A stretch of DNA of 6,546 bases from an uncultured Sutterella sp. (GTDB lineage: Bacteria; Pseudomonadota; Gammaproteobacteria; Burkholderiales; Burkholderiaceae_F), in contig USHK01000063.1 of NCBI GenBank assembly GCA_900554375.1, positions 1 through 6,546 on the forward strand. The letters are read 5' to 3'. A program made the position numbers and the translations under genes. Positions 6,500 through 6,546 of the stretch are shown in pieces (the stretch's first letter is position 1; each line of letters starts with the position of its first letter). The notes below the pieces were generated by a model, which saw only the letters and a program-made list of their open reading frames with translations, did no database searches and was not told the origin of the DNA.

Positions 6500-6546
6500 C
6501 TGTCTCTTATACACATCTCCGAGCCCACGAGACGCTCATGAATCTC
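6500..6546. other. Illumina Nextera read-2 adapter, i7 index and P7 start (not genomic)
   Basis: Bases 6500-6518 are CTGTCTCTTATACACATCT, the exact 19-bp Tn5 mosaic end used in Nextera libraries. Bases 6519-6533 (CCGAGCCCACGAGAC) complete the read-2 adapter, 6534-6541 (GCTCATGA) occupy the 8-base i7 index slot, and 6542-6546 (ATCTC) are the first bases of the P7 tail. The order is exactly that of read-through from a short insert into its adapter. This is library artefact left at a contig end, not a transposon in the organism. Confidence 0.98.

Noticed and set aside
6500..6518. Tn5 mosaic end as evidence of a natural Tn5-type transposon insertion
   Set aside because: It is followed by the remaining Nextera adapter, an index-length block and the P7 start, right at the sequence end, which is a library artefact.

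Overview
The window looks like a piece of a Gram-negative, probably gut-associated proteobacterial genome of intermediate G+C. The lipid A flippase MsbA at the left edge implies an outer membrane. The mix of an SLC13/DASS carboxylate transporter, a twin-arginine (Tat)-type exported carboxymuconolactone-decarboxylase-like protein and a LysR regulator fits gut Burkholderiales such as Sutterella or Parasutterella. That placement is inference from gene style; no rRNA or marker gene is present to settle it.

Layout: (1) 1-332, the C-terminal end of msbA, closed by a long A/T-rich hairpin (373-413). (2) 534-2066, a complete Na+/dicarboxylate symporter of the DASS family behind a leader with its own stem-loop. 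(3) A 12-bp terminator hairpin (2105-2135) shared by the convergent symporter gene and a LysR regulator (2138-3025, minus strand). (4) A 314-bp divergent intergenic region with a LysR-box-like dyad next to the regulator start and a long, hairpin-rich leader in front of (5) 3340-4107, an exported protein with two CMD-like halves, followed by a strong terminator (4134-4170). (6) A 328-bp intergenic region with two inverted repeats, one a perfect 7-1-7 palindrome, leading into (7) an ABC import operon: a periplasmic class III substrate-binding protein (4436-5560) whose stop overlaps the start of a FecCD/BtuC-type permease (5557 onward).

The right end is not genomic. From 6500 to 6546 the sequence is the Illumina Nextera read-2 transposase adapter, then an 8-base i7 index (GCTCATGA) and the first five bases of the P7 tail. 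The genuine DNA ends at 6499, inside the permease gene near residue 314. The adapter happens to keep the reading frame open, so a naive gene call would carry a 16-residue artificial C-terminus. The ATPase expected downstream is lost.

How the genes work together: the LysR regulator is placed to control the divergent CMD-like gene and itself, and may also control the neighbouring symporter. The last two genes form one importer for a metal chelate, haem, corrinoid or similar ligand whose identity the sequence does not reveal. I see no convincing new multi-gene system. The most solid unusual observation is the adapter; the more biological leads are the candidate operators and structured leaders.
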